Under the pieces are notes generated by a model. The model saw only the letters and a list, made by a program, of their open reading frames with translations, was not told the DNA's origin and did no database searches. Below, in pieces: positions 5,224 through 6,641 of a stretch of 6,641 nt of DNA; position 1 is the first letter of the stretch; the number at the start of each line of letters is the position of its first letter. The position numbers and the translations under genes are program-made. This DNA comes from Candidatus Gottesmanbacteria bacterium (GTDB taxonomy: Bacteria > Patescibacteriota > Microgenomatia > 2-02-FULL-39-11): contig JACREK010000177.1 in NCBI GenBank assembly GCA_016218275.1, positions 1-6,641 of the forward strand, given 5' to 3'.

Positions 5224-5565
5224 CTAAGATTTAGGCTTATTTTTGGTTTCTTTGATGTCTTCATGCAGCACTGCGATAAGCTTATCTACTGCCTCAACGA
5301 TCTTTTTTTCAGCTTTATCAACCTTCATCTCCAAAAAAGACCAAATTAGGTCATGTTTTTGATCCGGCTGGGTAACCAGCGCCAGAAAGGTTTTTTTATC
5401 ATTTTCGCTAAGATCTGCCAAGACAGTATCCAAAACCGTATGGTGTATACTACTTTCAACAATACTTATGAGCTCTTGTTTTTCATGAGGCTGCAAATTA
5501 AGATCTTCAAGACCAACATGAATTGAGTCTATGACAACGACCTTATGATAAAAATGTTTTTGCAT
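5224..5565 (-). CDS. Small helical protein, second gene of a two-gene unit, function unknown
   Basis: The 113-residue protein has no cysteine, signal peptide or membrane segment. It begins with a short beta-like stretch (YHKVVVIDSI, 6-15). Predicted helices follow: QPHEKQELISIVESSIHHTVLDTVLADL (25-52), SENDKKTFLALV (53-64) and a long charged C-terminal helix (72-107). The run of Glu/Asp/His/Lys and the tail resemble conserved small CPR proteins that I cannot assign to a named family. Its ATG lies 1 nt after the TAG of the larger upstream gene and has no ribosome site, so translation is probably coupled and the two proteins may act together. An imperfect hairpin (5212-5235) spans its stop codon but lacks a T-run. 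Confidence 0.72.
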   Translation of the reverse strand: MQKHFYHKVVVIDSIHVGLEDLNLQPHEKQELISIVESSIHHTVLDTVLADLSENDKKTFLALVTQPDQKHDLIWSFLEMKVDKAEKKIVEAVDKLIAVLHEDIKETKNKPKS

Positions 5566-5566
5566 A

Positions 5567-6463
5567 CTATTTCTTTATTTGTGTTGGACCTAATGGTATT
5601 GTATCACTAGGATCATCGATGAAAAAATAAAGCACCGGGCCTATCTGAGCTCCGTCTTTTCGATCAAGATAACGCATGACCTCAGGTGATCCGCCCAAAT
5701 GCTTACCTGTCCAGGGAGAAGGGCCTGCGTCGGCAATATCTACAATCATAGCCCGACCATTGTCTGGGTTAACCACCAGCATTTTTCTATACTTAAAAAA
5801 ATCATAATGATTTTTTACATTTTCTGCAAATCCCGGAGCTAAAAATGTCTGCACGGCAATATAATACTTCTCCCGGTCAACATCTTTTTGCGTCATAGCT
5901 TGTCGTGACGACGCAAAATAACCCCAGGCTCCAAGCCCTGGTGCCATTCCCGAGTCATAAAAATTAACTACTTCATCGTGATTAGCAAAATGAGTATCAA
6001 TAATATCTCCGGGATAACGTATCAAATGCTGTTCGGCGCCTATCAGTCCATATGACCGATCAAGACGCTTGCCCTGCAGCTCGGCCGTCACCGACATTTC
6101 AAAATGGCGAGTTAAAGTCTTAGCAATTACTTTTTCCTGTTCGGACGTCAACGGCTCCACCGTCTTAGGCAAGGAATAGGAAAGGTCAAGAATAAGCCTT
6201 GTTTCGGGAGATAAAGCATTTTCGTCCGGCAGCTCGATATTTTTAGTAGTAGTCGGCTGCATCGCCCATACCGTCGAGGCCACTGGATGGCCAAACATCA
6301 AAAGGCTGCCGATTGTTCCGACCATAAACTGTTTTGCTCGATGCCCAAGCCAATCAAAAGCATCTTTGTGCCTATCTATAAGTCCTTGCTGCAGCTCTTT
6401 TTGTCGATGAAGCCATTTATTTTTAAGGTTATCAAAATGAGAGTCATACTTTTTTTGCGTCAT
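5567..6463 (-). CDS. Envelope-anchored protein with an RlpA-like C-terminal segment (inferred)
   Basis: This 298-residue protein has a basic, coil-like N-terminus (1-45), one hydrophobic segment (about 46-68, FMVGTIGSLLMFGHPVASTVWAM) and an exported remainder. The segment could be an anchor or an uncleaved signal. The region 178-283 (LGAWGYFASS, then MLVVNPDNGRAMIVDIADAGP at 228-248, then GGSPEVMRYLD) recalls the double-psi beta-barrel of RlpA and related lytic transglycosylase-like proteins, where an NxxNG segment precedes a DRGP motif. Here the Arg is Ala (DAGP), so any catalytic reading is doubtful. This relation is my inference; the whole-length pattern looks like a conserved CPR protein without a name. 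It is first in a unit with the 5224 gene. TATAAA (6474-6469) lies 5 nt before the ATG; TATAAC (6495-6490) is an alternative -10. Confidence 0.72.
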   Translation of the reverse strand: MTQKKYDSHFDNLKNKWLHRQKELQQGLIDRHKDAFDWLGHRAKQFMVGTIGSLLMFGHPVASTVWAMQPTTTKNIELPDENALSPETRLILDLSYSLPKTVEPLTSEQEKVIAKTLTRHFEMSVTAELQGKRLDRSYGLIGAEQHLIRYPGDIIDTHFANHDEVVNFYDSGMAPGLGAWGYFASSRQAMTQKDVDREKYYIAVQTFLAPGFAENVKNHYDFFKYRKMLVVNPDNGRAMIVDIADAGPSPWTGKHLGGSPEVMRYLDRKDGAQIGPVLYFFIDDPSDTIPLGPTQIKK

Positions 6464-6532
6464 ACTATTTTATAGTAGCACAATCAAGTGTTATACTGGG
6501 AGTCTCTGGTGCAAAACTCGTAACAGGCTAGA

Positions 6533-6561
6533 TTGACAATAAAAAGAGCAGTTGGCACAAT
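6533..6561 (+). promoter_or_regulatory. Promoter for the right-edge ORF
   Basis: A consensus -35 TTGACA (6533-6538) is followed after 17 bp by CACAAT (6556-6561, four of six matches). The RNA would start near 6568, inside the leader structure. It would lack the 5' strand of the outer helix and part of the first hairpin. Confidence 0.5.
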
Positions 6562-6613
6562 GAAAATGTTATGGAGATAACGTTTTCTACTCCAAAAGGA
6601 GGTGACAACTGCT
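6547..6613 (+). promoter_or_regulatory. Structured leader pairing the Shine-Dalgarno (predicted three-way junction)
   Basis: Outer helix P1 is AGCAGTTGGCAC (6547-6558) with GTGACAACTGCT (6602-6613), 12 pairs with one mismatch. P2 is GAAAATGTTAT (6562-6572), loop GGAG, ATAACGTTTTC (6577-6587), 11 pairs including one G-U. P3 is CTCC (6590-6593), loop AAAA, GGAG (6598-6601), stacked directly on P1. The ribosome site GGAGGTGA (6598-6605) is paired, except for the A6605/G6555 mismatch, and the ATG is 1 nt beyond P1. The GGAG loop of P2 also matches the CTCC of P3, which allows an alternative pairing. Only transcripts starting upstream of 6547 contain both P1 strands. Confidence 0.6.
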
Positions 6614-6614
6614 T

Positions 6615-6641
6615 ATGATACTTGTACCAAAAATGCCACAA
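6615..6641 (+). CDS. Start of an ORF cut by the window edge, possibly a transposase
   Basis: ATG at 6615 follows a near-perfect Shine-Dalgarno AAAAGGAGGTGA, the only strong one seen before an annotated start in this window. Nine codons are visible (MILVPKMPQ). Their pattern weakly resembles the start of the left-edge transposase (MYQLRQIPS), with hydrophobic residues and Pro8 in register. That match, the separate promoter and the fold-back leader suggest an insertion-sequence gene. Nine residues cannot prove it. Confidence 0.35.

Noticed and set aside
5212..5235. Hairpin CCTAATCT / AGATTTAGG across the stop of the 5224 gene as a terminator
   Set aside because: The stem is AT-rich with a bulge and no T-run follows on the minus strand, so it does not meet terminator criteria.
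6490..6518. A full -35/-10 promoter for the 5567 gene
   Set aside because: TATAAC and TATAAA -10 candidates exist, but no acceptable -35 box lies at 15-19 bp from either, so no promoter feature was called.
1..6641. tRNA, rRNA, CRISPR array or toxin-antitoxin pair
   Set aside because: No cloverleaf, rRNA motif or regularly spaced direct repeats were seen, and no small gene pair resembled a known toxin-antitoxin family.

Overview
The window is a compact, AT-rich bacterial segment. Its genes are almost back to back and stop normally at TGA, TAG and TAA. It mixes housekeeping enzymes with small proteins of no named family. The style fits a Candidate Phyla Radiation (Patescibacteria) genome, perhaps Microgenomates-like; this is an inference from gene style, not from a marker gene.

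Layout. At the left edge (1-98, minus) is the N-terminus of a zinc-ribbon transposase of IS1595 type. It overlaps the 5' end of an O6-methylguanine-DNA methyltransferase domain gene (90-404, plus). A stand-alone AroQ-class chorismate mutase (406-672, minus) is divergent from a Cu/Zn superoxide dismutase (734-1246, plus), which is followed by a small coiled-coil protein (1296-1508, plus). A membrane-anchored alpha/beta hydrolase (about 1510-2613, minus) is divergent from truB (2649-3551, plus). TruB converges on and overlaps a DEAD-box-type RNA helicase (3535-4746, minus). Next come a zinc-ribbon/coiled-coil protein (4919-5179, minus) and a two-gene unit (5224-5565 and 5567-6463, minus) whose larger member looks like an envelope protein with an RlpA-like segment. 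At the right edge a plus-strand ORF starts at 6615 behind a strong promoter, a consensus Shine-Dalgarno sequence and an elaborate foldable leader.

How the parts relate. The genes do not form one pathway. They cover DNA repair, an aromatic-pathway step, superoxide detoxification, an envelope hydrolase, tRNA pseudouridylation and RNA remodelling. Only 5224/5567 are clearly operonic. Most chromosomal genes have a -10 box 5-9 nt before the start codon and no Shine-Dalgarno, so the mRNAs are probably leaderless. The right-edge ORF is the opposite, which fits a mobile gene with its own control.

The best leads are: (1) two different palindromic repeats sitting in frame inside truB as 34 and 21 extra codons, one carrying a further nested palindrome; (2) the right-edge leader, a predicted three-way junction that pairs the whole Shine-Dalgarno in read-through RNA but not in RNA from the local promoter, like the fold-back protection known for IS10 and IS50; (3) the consistent leaderless promoter layout; (4) the 5224/5567 envelope pair.
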